In this document: piece after piece, positions 22,326 through 33,406 of the stretch | Position numbering within the stretch: position 1 is the first letter of the stretch | Layout: every line of letters begins with the position of its first letter | NCBI GenBank assembly: GCA_958299035.1 | Contig: CATQJL010000112.1 | Span: 48,814,941-48,878,940, forward strand | Direction of reading: 5' to 3' | Length of the DNA stretch: 64,000 bases | Source: Cylicocyclus nassatus | Taxonomy: Eukaryota > Nematoda > Chromadorea > Rhabditida > Strongylidae | The notes under the pieces: generated by a model | The model's database searches: none | What the model saw: only the letters and a program-made list of their open reading frames with translations | What the model was told of the DNA's origin: nothing | Translations under genes and position numbers: made by a program

Positions 22326-23018
22326 TGATAATAACGCGCTTAGAGTGTTTACGTGTTTTTGTGTGTTGTCTGAATGTCTGTCTGTCACGAAATTCGTAGA
22401 GCGTGTTCCAGCCAACGTCCTGGACTCAAATTTTGCATAGCAGTTGCTACTGGCATGAAAGTCCAATGCAAAAGCACAAGCAGTTTTGTTGAGTGGGTTT
22501 GTTGAAAAATGCGCGTCAAACGGATCCACTTTGCATTTGGCCCACAATTGGGTCCGTAACTCCACTTTTTGCAGAGTGGTGTGTTTATGGCAGGGAAATG
22601 TGCAAGCCATGAACTTAGGCCCAGATAAGTGACCGAAAGTCCATTACTTTACAAAAACGGCGCCAAAAAGTATTGCTGGGGTAAATGGTCAATTTGCCAA
22701 GGTTCTAGAAAAGCATTTGAGAGGAATTTCGCACAGAGATGTAGCTTACTGTGACTATTGCCTTTATGGCGTCTATCGAACCATGAAAAATTCAAAAACC
22801 TATTCAAATTTGCCTTTATCTTCCTGCGAAAAGTTTTTTTCATGCAAAATCACCAATCTCACGTGAAAAAGCTTTCTAAATGAGTATTTGTTTACATTTC
22901 ATTCGTGATAGTCGGCATAGCACGTTGAGTTTCAATGTCACTATTATGCGGGAATGAGTAAGGCATACAGAAAGTAGGGGCTAGTGCGAACCTCTGCGAA
23001 GCAGAGGTGACGCACTGG
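22326..23018 (+). mobile_element. hairpin-tailed repeat family, copy C
   Basis: The head is GATAATAACGCGCTTAG and the tail hairpin is 22981-23018 with a GAA loop. The internal sequence is alignable with copy A throughout, including GCACAGAGATGT and ATTATGCGGGAATGA blocks. Its tail abuts the head of copy D directly. Confidence 0.8.
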
Positions 23019-23858
23019 TGACTTATAATAAAGCGCTAAACGTCTGTCTTTTTTGTGCGTGTGTGTTTGTCTGTCTGTCACGAAATTCATAGAGGCAGCT
23101 GCAGCCAAGCTATCGAGCTACAATTTTGCATAGCATACCGTACCAGCATGTAGGCCCACCATACACAAAACGAGCCGGTTCGATAAGCGGGTCCTTCAAA
23201 AATTGCGCCTCGAACGGGTCCACCTGGCTTCTGGCGCGCAAAACTAGGTCAAAACAGTGCCAAAAAGTAGTGATCGCGTAGAGAGTCGATCTGACAAGGT
23301 TTTACCTAAACATCTGGAAAGATTTTTGCATGGAAATGTAGCCCAAAATGACAATTATCTTTATGACAATTATCAAGCCAAAATAAACTCAATAATCTGT
23401 TCGAATTCGTATTTAGTTCTTGCTAAAAATTTTTCTTTCTCAAAATTACCGATCCTACATGGAGATGCTTCAAGAATGAACAGTTGTTTACAATTCATTT
23501 ATGATGTACAGCCTCGCGCGGTGAGTTTCAAAGTCATCATTTTGGGGGCATGAATAAGGTATCGTTCATTCGTTGACCGTACGGACTGCCGACCGCGTGG
23601 CGACTGCGACGCGTGCCTTCTAAACTTGCGAAAAAGGGACAAGTTGGACCGTGGCTTAAGATGAGAAGAATTCTTTGTTTCTTTTCTACATTATAAAGAT
23701 GAGAAGAATCCTCTGTTCTCTTTTTATTCATCTTTTCTACGAAAACATCATGCACGCGCAGCGGTCGCCGCGCGGTCAGCAGTCGTTACGGTCAACGAAT
23801 AAACGATATACGGAGAACAGGGCCAGTGCTAACCTCCGCGAAGCGGAGGTGACGCACT
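23019..23858 (+). mobile_element. hairpin-tailed repeat family, copy D (interrupted)
   Basis: The head TGACTTATAATAAAGCGC starts on the base after the copy C hairpin. The tail hairpin is 23823-23858, slightly degenerate. A separate 233-bp inverted-repeat element (23573-23805) splits the 3' part just before the tail. Confidence 0.75.
23573..23805. mobile_element. MITE nested in repeat copy D
   Basis: Inverted ends CGTTCATTCGTTGACCGTA and, from the right, CGTTTATTCGTTGACCGTA, continuing for about 55 bp with GC-rich CTGCCGACCGCG-like sequence. The centre has a direct repeat of AAGATGAGAAGAAT (about 23658 and 23696). The insertion interrupts a stretch that is continuous in copies A and C. Confidence 0.75.
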
Positions 23859-24485
23859 CCTATTAAATAAAGAGTTGATTGAACAAGGAAAGCGTTCTTA
23901 GTCGAAGTGGCCTTTTTGAACAAGACCTACGCTGCTTTGAAGGGCATTGCACACTAATTCCAAATTTGCCTTCATTATCTGCCAAGCGCCTTTGGACACC
24001 GAGTTATGAACGTTTTTGGGGTCAAAAATTGAACGCAAGACTGGAACAAAATCGCGTAAATTTGCTCAAATGGTCCAGTGTCTGATATTAGGGCAGTTCA
24101 TGCAATGTATCATTCATTCTACGACTAGGAGACGCGGGACGCATTGCACACATTGTCTTAACAAGCTTAATCGTGTACTCAGCAGGTTTATACTTACTGT
24201 TATTATACTGTTATTTATCTCGTCCAGGTTATTCACTCTTTGGAAACAGGGAAGAACAAACTCAAACTTGTTGAAACAATGTCCGCAATGCGGTCTCGCG
24301 TCTCCTAGTCAAGAAATAGATGATATACTTTTTGCCTGACATGCTAATACTCAAAATGTTTCATCTGAGCTCTGGAAAGGTTGCAACAACTGATTTTATC
24401 TAAATTTTGCATTCAATTTTCATTCCAAGAAACGCTCATAACTCGGCGTCTAGAGGCGCTTGGCATATTATTTATTATTATTATT
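23859..24485. other. no gene seen; TTA microsatellite
   Basis: Unique-looking sequence between repeat copies D and E, with a TTA/TTATTA run at about 24466-24490 that adjoins copy E. A 107-codon frame has no recognisable similarity. Confidence 0.4.
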
Positions 24486-24496
24486 ATTATCATATA

Positions 24497-25189
24497 CCAG
24501 TGCGTCACCTCTGCTTCGCAGAGGTTCGCACTGGCTCTACTATCTATGTGCCTTACTCATTCTCGTAAAATCGTGGCACTGGAACTCACCGCGCTATGCC
24601 GACTACCACGAATAAAATGTAAACAACCACTCATTTAGAAAGTCTTTTCACGTGAAATCGGTGATTTCGCGTGGAAGAAAGTTTTCGCAGGAAGACAAAC
24701 GCTTATTTGAATAGGTTTTTGGATTTGTCATGACTTGGTAGTCGCCATAAAGGTAATGATAACCGTGAGCTACATCTCTGTGTGGAAATTTTCTCAAACG
24801 CTTAGCTAGAAATTTGGCAAATTTACCATTTACACAACCAATTCGTTTTGGCTCCGTTTTCGTTATGTAGTAAATTTTCGACCACTTTTCTGCCTAAACT
24901 CCATCGCTTGCACATTTGCTTACCAAACTCATCCACGACTCTGCAAAAAGAGGTGATACGGACCGTATTTTGCGGTACAGAAGCCGGGTGGACCCGTTTG
25001 GCGCGCAATTTCTGAGGGATCCACTCAACGAATCCGCCCATGCTTTTGCATGGTGGAGTTTTGTGCTGGTAGCATGTGCTGTGCAAAATTTGGGCCCAGG
25101 ACGTTTGCTGGAACACGCTCCACGAATTTCGTAACAGACACACAAACACACACACAAAGTCACGTAAACAGCCTTAGCCCGTTATTATA
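24497..25189 (-). mobile_element. hairpin-tailed repeat family, copy E with 11-bp direct repeat
   Basis: The tail hairpin is 24497-24534 and the head, read on the - strand, is TATAATAACGGGCTAAGG. The element is flanked exactly by ATTATCATATA at 24486-24496 and 25190-25200, which looks like an 11-bp target duplication, although the flanks are low-complexity AT. This copy best defines the family ends (693 bp). Confidence 0.8.
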
Positions 25190-25370
25190 ATTATCATATA
25201 TTTATTATTATTCAAATTAAGGTTTTTAGAGGTGCTATTCTTATTACGGTGTTCCCACTACCGTAACATGTCGACTAAAATTACGGTATGCGTACTGTAG
25301 TACTGGACCTCCAAGCTTAATTCAAAAATCACATGAAAAAAGGCAACCACTACTGCAGACAATGGAGGCG

Positions 25371-26957
25371 TCCCTTCTAATCTCAAAAAAAAATTTAAAA
25401 CGAACTTCACGAATTTACAAAAAACAAATATACGAAAAACTTATTCTGAGCTAACAACGCATACAAAATCGTAATCCTTGCTTTCTTATTGCATATTGAA
25501 AGCTGTTATCTAACGCAGATGTTTGAAGTGTCCAAGGCTGTATTTAAGCATAGCTGACGCCTTTCTGCCGTTGCGAAAAACAATCATTGAACATAATAAA
25601 AAGCAATACTTTAACCATGACTGAGCTTCTGCCGAATCCCAGTCGTATGCCTGGGGTACAGCACGCTTTCAAAAAGGAGCTAAGGAACAAAGAGATAGTT
25701 GAGCCATTAAGTTCGCTAACTAGTGATAGTGATTCAACGTGATAGACAGAACGAGACTGTCTCTGGAAGAAAGAAAGTTTGTAGTGGAGACTCACGTGAA
25801 GACGAAGAACATCACCAAGGTACAGGGGGCGTACACGAGGAGATATCAGGCTCCACCGTCAACAAGGGTAACGATTAGGCGGATTTTGAAAAAATTTGAA
25901 ACAGAACGCTGCAAAACTGTAACGAGGGGCGCTCAGGAAGGCCGAATGTTTGCGACGACGCAGAGACATCGGAAGTACTTGGATTGTTCCGCCGATCACC
26001 CGGAAATCGATATGACAAGCTGCTCGTTCTGGCGTCTCGAAGTTTTCTGTGCACAGAAAACTGAAACTACATAAATGGAGAAGCTACAATCAAAGACTAG
26101 TCCAAGCACTAAGTGCAGATGACAGCCCACGCAGAATTCAGTTTTGGGTGGTGGTACCTAGAAAACTCTTCTGCCGATGCAACCTTTGTGGAGAGAATAA
26201 TCTGGAGCGATGAGGCGACATTTAAACTGAACGGAATGGTGAATAGGCATAATTGCACATACTGGTCTCCAGAAAACCCGCATATCACCGAGTCTAAACA
26301 ACTCAGTCTTCCGGGAGTAACCGTATGGTGCGGACTGTCATCGTCAGGGCTCATTGAACTATTTTTCTTCGCATCCACGGTAACGGGAGCTGCCTACCTC
26401 AGCCTCCTTCAGGAAAACATTGTACCACATGTATGCAAATGTTCCCCAATTCAACAAATTTTTATTTCCAACAAGATGGAGCCCCACCCATTTTCATCAT
26501 GACGTTCTACAATATTTGAATGCGGTTTTTCCACAACGATGGATTGGACGCGGTAGCTCGAGGGAATTTCCACCACGCTCCCTGGATCTTATTTCGCCGG
26601 ATTTTTTGTGGGGCCACTTAAAAAATAAGGTGTATGCGGGAAAACCAACCAGTATGCAGGAGCTGAAAAATGCCATCGAAGGGAATGTCGAATGATACCA
26701 CGTGACACTTAACATGAGGTATGCGCTTTGATAGCAGAAAGGTGTCAAATTGCCTTGAATACCGCGGTGGACACTTCAACCATCTGCGTTAGATAACATT
26801 TAGTATGCAATAGGAAAACAAGGGTTTACGATTTTGTATGCGTTGTTAGCTTAATATAAGTTTTTGTAGATTTGTTTTTTGTAAATTCGTGAAGTTTGTT
26901 TTTTCTGGATAAATGCTGTTTTGTTTGGTATGAAATTTTTTTTGAGATTAGAAGGGA
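25371..26957 (+). mobile_element. IS630/Tc1/mariner element with long inverted repeats
   Basis: Outer ends TCCCTTCTAATCTCAAAA at 25371 and its inverse ending at 26957. Similarity between the ends extends inward in blocks for about 170 bp (CACGAATTTACAAAAAACAAA, ACGCATACAAAATCGTAA, TTATCTAACGCAGATG and their complements). No TA duplication is visible directly at the ends, so the exact borders may be off by a few bases. The transposase relic lies inside. Confidence 0.8.
25739..26695 (+). pseudogene. broken IS630/Tc1/mariner transposase
   Basis: Three reading frames in order together resemble one transposase. The first (25739-26074) has an N-terminal helix-turn-helix region (STRVTIRRILKKFE). 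The second (26113-26502) has the catalytic core start [11 protein letters not shown], then TYWSPENPH and [10 protein letters not shown]. In between-frame sequence near 26475 the second catalytic aspartate motif QQDGAPP is readable. The third frame (26420-26695) has FPPRSLDLISPDFLWGHLKNKVY, where the family normally reads PDF-x-LWG. Several frameshifts and stops separate the parts, so no functional protein is expected. It belongs with insect, arachnid and nematode mariner-like proteins that carry this HTH type. Confidence 0.85.
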
Positions 26958-26959
26958 CA

Positions 26960-27450
26960 ATGGTAAAAAATAAAAGTCTCACCCATCCTTCATCCTGCAC
27001 TTACATATTTTCTGAAAGCAGAGGACGAGACGGTTCCAACGGTAACTATCTTACAATATGTTCATTTACAAAAGTTATAAATTTTTTTAAGTTAAAAACT
27101 CGAAAATCTCCAAAAAATCACTAGGCACACCCTTCACCCAGGCACTTTTTCGAATGGATCTCAGACATGCTGTATATTTTTCGAAAGCAGAGGACGAGGC
27201 GGCTCCGATGGTGGCTATTTCCGTGTACCAGCTATTCATCTACAAAATTTATGAATTTTTTATGTTGAAAACTCGTAAGTGTCCAGAAATCACTAAGCAC
27301 ACCTTTCACTAGGTACTTCTAGGAACGGACTCAAATATTTATTCCCTAAAAGCAGAGGAGAACGTTTGTTCCACGTAACTTTCTTCGCTGACGTTGCTGT
27401 GCAACTACAGAAGGTACTATTTTTTCCTTCTGAAAGTTGTGAATCCCTAT
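26960..27450. repeat. about 167-bp tandem repeat, 2.5-3 copies
   Basis: The phrase GAAAGCAGAGGACGAG recurs near 27014, 27184 and, more diverged, 27349, spaced 165-170 bp. The surrounding blocks also recur: TCACTAGGCACACCCTTCAC and TCACTAAGCACACCTTTCAC, and GTTAAAAACTCG and GTTGAAAACTCG. It lies right next to the mariner element end at 26957. No coding content. Confidence 0.7.
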
Positions 27451-27884
27451 AAATCTTCTTACTCCTCTCCGATACACAAACAAATCCCGTACAAATATCT
27501 CCTTTGCTTAGCCTTACCTCACTGTTGATTTTTTTCTCGGCTTTTGGTGAAGGGATCACCTTAGTTTTGGTTCAAGGGTGAAGAGGAAGTGAGCAAATTC
27601 TCACACTATCGCACCTATGCTCGCCGACTCACTCGCATTACGGCATCATTACCTAAGTGCTAATACGCTTGCGTTTTGCTTCTTTTTACTAAGAATAATT
27701 TGGATTTGCGTTATTTCCATATCTCTGCACTTTTTTCCTGCAGATTTTTATTTACAGGCAGACTTCCCATGTTCAGTAGTATGCCAGTTTTGCGCAGGAA
27801 AAAGCCCATAAAGGCCTTTGGAATGGTGCGCGGCAGCTAGGAATAGCAACTTCGAAACAGCGCTTAAAGCTGATTCAGAATATA

Positions 27885-28958
27885 CAGGGTGGTCCACATG
27901 ACAGTGTGACACAACGAGAAAATATTATAACTTTGCATGGACTGAATAAAGTCAAAAGCTTTGGTTCTCACCTGTTAGAGAAGAAAATTCTGTAAAGAAA
28001 CTCTTAGCTAACTTTTGAGATACCTGTCCCTGTTTGTTTTAAAATTGTTTTTTCTCCCTCAAAGCTCTTTCGAAATTTCTTCGATTTGAGCGCGATGGTT
28101 TCTGCTCCCAAACTCTCACCAGGTTTCTCGTCGGCAAATCAATGACATGGGTTTCAAATGGCAGACTTTTTCCTTTCAGGCAGACAAAAAAGAGTGTTTG
28201 TAGGTTTAAGGTTGAGCAAGCCAGAGGGCCAAATATCATTTTTTTTTCCACTGTTCAAAGTTGGATTTTACACAATTGCAATTTCTTCTTTTCGCTGTGG
28301 ATTGGTGTCTAGTCATGCTAAAAATTCCCAAAAGCGTCTATAGTATTTCTCTTGATCCAGTAAGGTGCCAGAGCCCTTCAAAGTTTACTTTTGATGTTTT
28401 TTCCAGAATCTCGGAAAATTGCGATTTCCGTTGCCATGGCGACTGCTTTAAAAACCTTCGAGCTTGACCATGTTTTACTAAGAACCGAAGTCGGGAACAA
28501 CCACAACAGGACAAAAGAATATAGAGAAGACGACTACCATCAAAACATGGAGTGAAAAAGATAAAAAATGATTTTGCAGCCAGTCAAACATCATGTGGGC
28601 CACAGAAAAAACACTGTTCGGCCTTTCTACTTGAGTATTCTTGAACCCACGAATTCCCTTGCTGGCCTATCTGTGAGCAAAACTCTCGCTCTTTCAGAAC
28701 CATTTCATTGCATTTGCTAAAAGGAGATCCTGGGACGAAGCTCCGTCAAAAACCATTGCACCATTGCGCGCATTTTGAAATTTTCTCTGAGCAGAATAAT
28801 TTCTTTTATCGAAGCCAGAGGTGGATATCCCAAAAGTAATCTACAATGTCCCATACGGAAATTTCTTGTCTATCAAATGAAAACAAAAGTTTTTAATTGC
28901 ATTGAGTTCTTGCAAAGTTACGAAACTTTTGTGCATCACATTTCATGTGGCCATCCTG
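27885..28958. mobile_element. mariner-type foldback, about 1.07 kb
   Basis: Ends CAGGGTGGTCCACATG and, inward from the right, CAGGATGGCCACATG, each next to TA (27883-27884, 28959-28960). Imperfect arm similarity continues inward for at least 200 bp, e.g. TAACTTTGCA near 27931 and its complement near 28910. No transposase frame was recognised. The right TA also serves as the left flank of the next foldback. Confidence 0.7.
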
Positions 28959-29887
28959 TACTAGGTCGGTTCAAAACTTCTTTCCGTTTTTTCAACCTGC
29001 CATAAAATCAGCTAGGATAAAGGCAGGCAAATGCTCTAAAGATTACCAAACGCAGTTTTCTTTTTCTTTCCACCAGTTATGTCTTGGGACCATTTGCTTT
29101 GGTGGTTTCTGAGAAAAGCGGCGAGCATATAAACCCATGGTTTTACTGTGCTCAACTTTGGCGATTTTTCAAAAGCTTCTTTGTACTTTTGAACTTTTGA
29201 AAAAACCTTTGATAGCTGTCACATAGCGTGAACAAAGTGCAATGCAGTAAAACTTTCCAAAATTTTCAAGAATACATTTCTGATACTATCATTCACAGAA
29301 CATCAAACGGCGCTCAACTAAGAAGTCATTCGATGCAGCTTTTTCTCCCCTTTTTGGGAGGCTTTTTTTCTTCTCAATTCATGGAGTCTTCGGCAACAAA
29401 ATTATCATAATTAGTGATTTGAGCCCGCCCCAGGCTGTAGCCGCAAAATGTCAAATTTGATACTTCGAAAAGGCAAACGCTCTATTAATTTGTGAAGTTA
29501 ATGTGTAACCATAATCGAACTTTGCAAGTATCAAATTCCGACGATTTGTTAATGTTTGAAGCCTTGGTGTATTTTGCGACTTCGCAAAATTGAAGACTTT
29601 CGGAAAGTTATCCTAAGAATACTAAGAAGCTAATTGAAGAAGCGAGAAAATTGCATTACATTGCACTTTGTTTACGCTATCTGAGTGCCCTCAAAGCTTT
29701 TCCAAATTCTCAAAATAAAGATTTTGAAAAAATGTGAAAGTTGGGGATGGTAAAAACCATTGGTTTGAAATTTCGGCAGTTATCTCAGAAACTACTAAAG
29801 CAAATGGTCCCAATACATGACTATTGGAAAGAGGAAGAAAAACTGGTTTGGTAATCTTTGAAGCATTTGCCTGCATTTATCCATTAC

Positions 29888-30689
29888 TAGCTAGCTTACC
29901 CGGCTCCGCCGTATCCGGACCAAACTTGGTACACATACACTTCGGGCCCCGGCGGGTGTCACAGTCCACTTTTCGTTATCGATCGATGTCGATTTTACCG
30001 ATTTTTATCGATTTTTTTGCAGAGTTCACCTACAGGGCTAGGAGTTGGCACAGGGGGGGGGGAAGTGAGCATGGGGATTCCGAATACAATATTAGTTTTC
30101 AGAATTATCGATTACTTTTATTGATTTTATCGACTTTTTGTAAATTTTGACATGCGAGGCTGGAATTTTGCACAGGGGGTAATCGAGCATGCTGATTACG
30201 AACACAATATTAGTTTTCAGGATCGTCCATTACTTTTATCGATTTTATCGATTTTTTGAAAATTTGAGCTAGGGGGCTGGAATTTGGCACAGGGGTGTAA
30301 TCGAGCATGCTGATCACCCCCCTTGGGGATGATCAGCATGCTCGATTACCCCCCTGTGCCAACTCCCAGCCCCCTAGCTTAAACTTTGCAAAAATATCGA
30401 TAAAGTCGATAAAAGTTATCGATAATCCCGAAAACCAATATTGTATTCGGAATCTCCAAGCTCGATTACCCCCCTGTGCGAACTCCCAGCCCCGTAGCTC
30501 AAACTTTGCAAAAAAAATCGATAAAATCGATATCGATCGATGACGAAAAGTAGCCTATGACACCCGCCGGGGCCCGTAGCGTATGTGTGCCAAGTTTCGT
30601 CCGGATCGGTTCAGAAATGGAATTTTCTATTCGGAACATACGTACATACATACATACAGACAAACAGACATTCAGCTTTATATATAGGA
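29888..30689. mobile_element. palindromic 120-bp-monomer element, unit 1
   Basis: It starts CTAGCTTACCCGGCTCCGCC, followed by GTATCCGGACCAAACTTGG and GGGCCCCGGCGGGTGTCA. Then come about 120-bp monomers (TTATCGATTTTATCG, GGCTGG..TTTGCACAGGGGG, AATCGAGCATGCTGAT) that invert at about 30318-30330 and run back in reverse. It ends with the complement of the head block, then CGGAACATACGTAC, CATA and CAGA simple repeats and TTTATATATAGG. It is a whole-element palindrome with non-matching outer tips. Class unknown. Confidence 0.7.
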
Positions 30690-31811
30690 CTAGCTGGCTT
30701 ACCCGGCTCCGCCGTATCCGGACCAAACTTGGCACACATACACTTCGGGCCCCGGCGCGTGTCACAGTCCACTTTTCGTTATCGATCGATGTCGATCTTA
30801 CCGATTTTTATCGATTTTTTCGCAGAGTTCACCTACAGGGCTAGGAGTTGGCACAGGGGGGAAGTGAGCATGGGGATTCCGAATACAATATTAGTTTTCA
30901 GAATTATCGGTTACTTTTATTGATTTTATCGATTTTTTGTAAATTTTGACATGCGAGGCTGGGATTTTGCACAGGGGGGTAATCGAGCATGCTGATTACG
31001 AACACAATATTAGTTTTCAGGATCGTCCATTACTTTTATCGATTTTATCAATTTTTTTGTAAAGTTTGACCTGCGGGGCTGGGAGTTTGCAAAGGGGGGT
31101 AATCGAGCATGCAGATTACGAATACAATATTAGTTTTTGGAATTATCCATTACTTCTATCGATTTTATCGATTTTGCAAAATTTGAGCTAGGGGGCTGGA
31201 ATTTGGCACAGGGGTGTTCGAGCATGCTGATCACCCCCCTTGGGGATGATCAGCATGCTCGATTACCCCCCTGTGCCAACTCCCAGCCCCCTAGCTCAAA
31301 CTTTGCAAAAAATCGATAAAATCGATAAAAGTAATCGATAATCCCGAAAACCAATATTGTATTCGGAATCCCCATGCTCGATTACCCCCCTGCGCGAACT
31401 CCCAGCCCCGTAGCTCAAACTTTGCAAAAAAATCGATAAAATCGATAAAAGTAATCGATAATCCTGAAAACCAATATTGTATTCGGAATCCCCATGCACG
31501 ATTACCCCCCTGTGCCAACTCCCAGCCCCGTAGCTCAAACTTTGCAAAAAAATCGATAAAATCGATAAAAGTAATCGATAATCCTGAAAACCAATATTGT
31601 ATTCGGAATCCCCATGCTCGATTACCCCCCTGTGCCAACTCCCAGCCCCGTAGGTGAACTCAGCAAAAAAATCGATAAAAATCGATAAAATCGATATCGA
31701 TCGATGACGAAAAGTAGCCTATGACACCCGCCGGGGCCCGTAGTGTATGTGTGCCAAGTTTGGTCCGGATCGGTTCAGAAATGGAATTTTCTATTCGGAA
31801 CATACGTACAC

Positions 31812-31850
<39 letters not shown>

Positions 31851-31856
31851 TACAGA
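30690..31856. mobile_element. palindromic 120-bp-monomer element, unit 2
   Basis: Same layout as unit 1 and directly abutting it: head CTAGCTGGCTTACCCGGC, monomers forward to about 31230, inversion point near 31237, then four reverse monomers beginning near 31260, 31379, 31499 and 31619 (119-120 bp apart). It ends in the head complement and a CAGA run (31813-31850). Several 80-115-codon frames here read through the monomers and are not genes. The last monomers are nearly identical to each other, suggesting recent amplification. Confidence 0.75.
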
Positions 31857-31900
31857 TGACAGGCTGAAAAAACGGAAAGAACTTTTGAACCGACCTAATA

Positions 31901-33406
31901 TATGCCCCTTGCCAAAAAGCCGGGCTAGGTTAGATAGCTTTCCTCATTAGACAAAGTGGCCTTTTTGATTTTCAAATCCAATACCAGTCTAAAGAGCTTG
32001 AACGGTGATTCATATTTTTATTTTCTGCCGGGCGCTTTTAAACGCTTTCTGGAACAAGAAATGAACGAATTTGATTAAGTTGCTTTCTCATCTTTCAAAT
32101 AGAACAGTTTCAAATCTGTCGCGATTGACACTGGATTTTTTGAAACGATTTTGCTCTCATGCTCAATTTCCGAGTCCAAAAGCTTATAACCACAGGCCCT
32201 TGACGAATAAGACAGTAATCATCGTTCAGTGGTCGCGCAAAGACCACTTCGACTTGGAAGTTCCCGTGTCAGATGGCGAGATTGTCCTAAAAAATAGGTT
32301 CTGACCTTCTGCTTGTGGGATGCCAACACTGGTTCTTGTACTGGTTCTACTCACAGCCTCCGTAGACAATGTACTCGTTCCTTTTAAGGCTTTTATCGTT
32401 TTGGAATCCTCATCTGGTGTAAATCGCATTAAATGGAATAGCCATTTGGGGATGATGCAACCCACTGAGTGGCGATGTATCGTTGGATACTTCAGACATT
32501 CTGAGAGAGCCCGAAAATGAGATTGAGAATTACCGAGCTTCTGCCTACTTGGAATGATATCTAGAATACTTACAGGCGAAAATCATTTATCTCAAAATCA
32601 GTAACATTGTAATGGGGAGTGAAGGAGAGAACATAGTTTTGGAGAACAATTGGCCTATCATACAATGGTAGTGTCTTTCGTTGAGGTTTGAGTGGATAAT
32701 TATGACTGACTTACAAGTTTTGTGAATGCAGTCGTGCTCAAGCATAAACCAGTAAAGCGGGTCAACCACAACTACTAAGACCGACCAATCTCAAAAGAAC
32801 GGTAGGCATCTGTTCAAGTCTAATGTTTGAAAAACCTTTTTTACCATGCTCTAGAGCATAAGCAGTAAATCTACCACCAAATAAATTTTATGAAGCGTAA
32901 GCGTTAGCATTCTTCACCATAGGTTACCGTACAGACGACCTCAAGCGATTCCGCTAAAATGTTATTGCCGATTTTTACGAGTTCCTGCAAATCTACCACG
33001 GACGGGCTTTGAGCAAGATATGCAGAATGTTGAAGTTTCCGGGGCATTTATTTGCATTTATGCGTCCTTTTTGCAGATCCTGTAATAAAAATGGTGGCTC
33101 AAAGTGCTAGATGGATCAAAATTCAAAAAGCTCAACAACTTCAAAGTAGCGCTCCTAAATTTACTTTTTCCTCGTTATATTTCTTGTTACAAAATATGAA
33201 GTGGTTGTCTGTATTTCCGTCACATTGACGTGAAATGCTTGTCTTTTACTCAACGGATACGTTTTTGCTACCTTATGTATGGATGTTCGGTATAAAAGTT
33301 CTTTACGATACTGCGATTCACAAGAATTACTTATAAAAAAAGTACAGTGTAGGGACATAGTTTCTAAAACATACTGTTGAACGGTTTCTGTTGCAAAAGG
33401 ACAAAC
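31901..33406. other. no gene seen
   Basis: Sequence right of the mariner foldback. Overlapping frames on both strands at 32226-32520 have no recognisable similarity. No repeat was identified. Confidence 0.35.

Larger units (their letters stand above)
28961..31898. mobile_element. mariner-type foldback split by a 2-kb insertion
   Basis: Ends CTAGGTCGGTTCAAAAC (left) and, inward from the right, TTAGGTCGGTTCAAAAG, matching the typical mariner terminus, with TA at 28959-28960 and 31899-31900. Arms 28990-29290 and 29590-29885 are imperfect inverses (GGGACCATTTGCTTTGGTGG and complement). The right arm breaks after TTTATCC near 29880 and resumes at about 31858 with GACAGGCTGAAAAAACGG, so the 29888-31856 sequence inserted into it. 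Without the insertion the element would be about 960 bp. Confidence 0.8.

Noticed and set aside
24823..25163. Frames with CVCLCVC-like starts, similar in several places
   Set aside because: The similarity comes from the GT-rich segment of the hairpin-tailed repeat; both strands and several frames are open and none is conserved with respect to stops.
31291..31851. Repeating protein-like frames (HGDSEYNI-type repeats)
   Set aside because: They are translations of the 120-bp DNA monomers in several frames, not a repeat protein.
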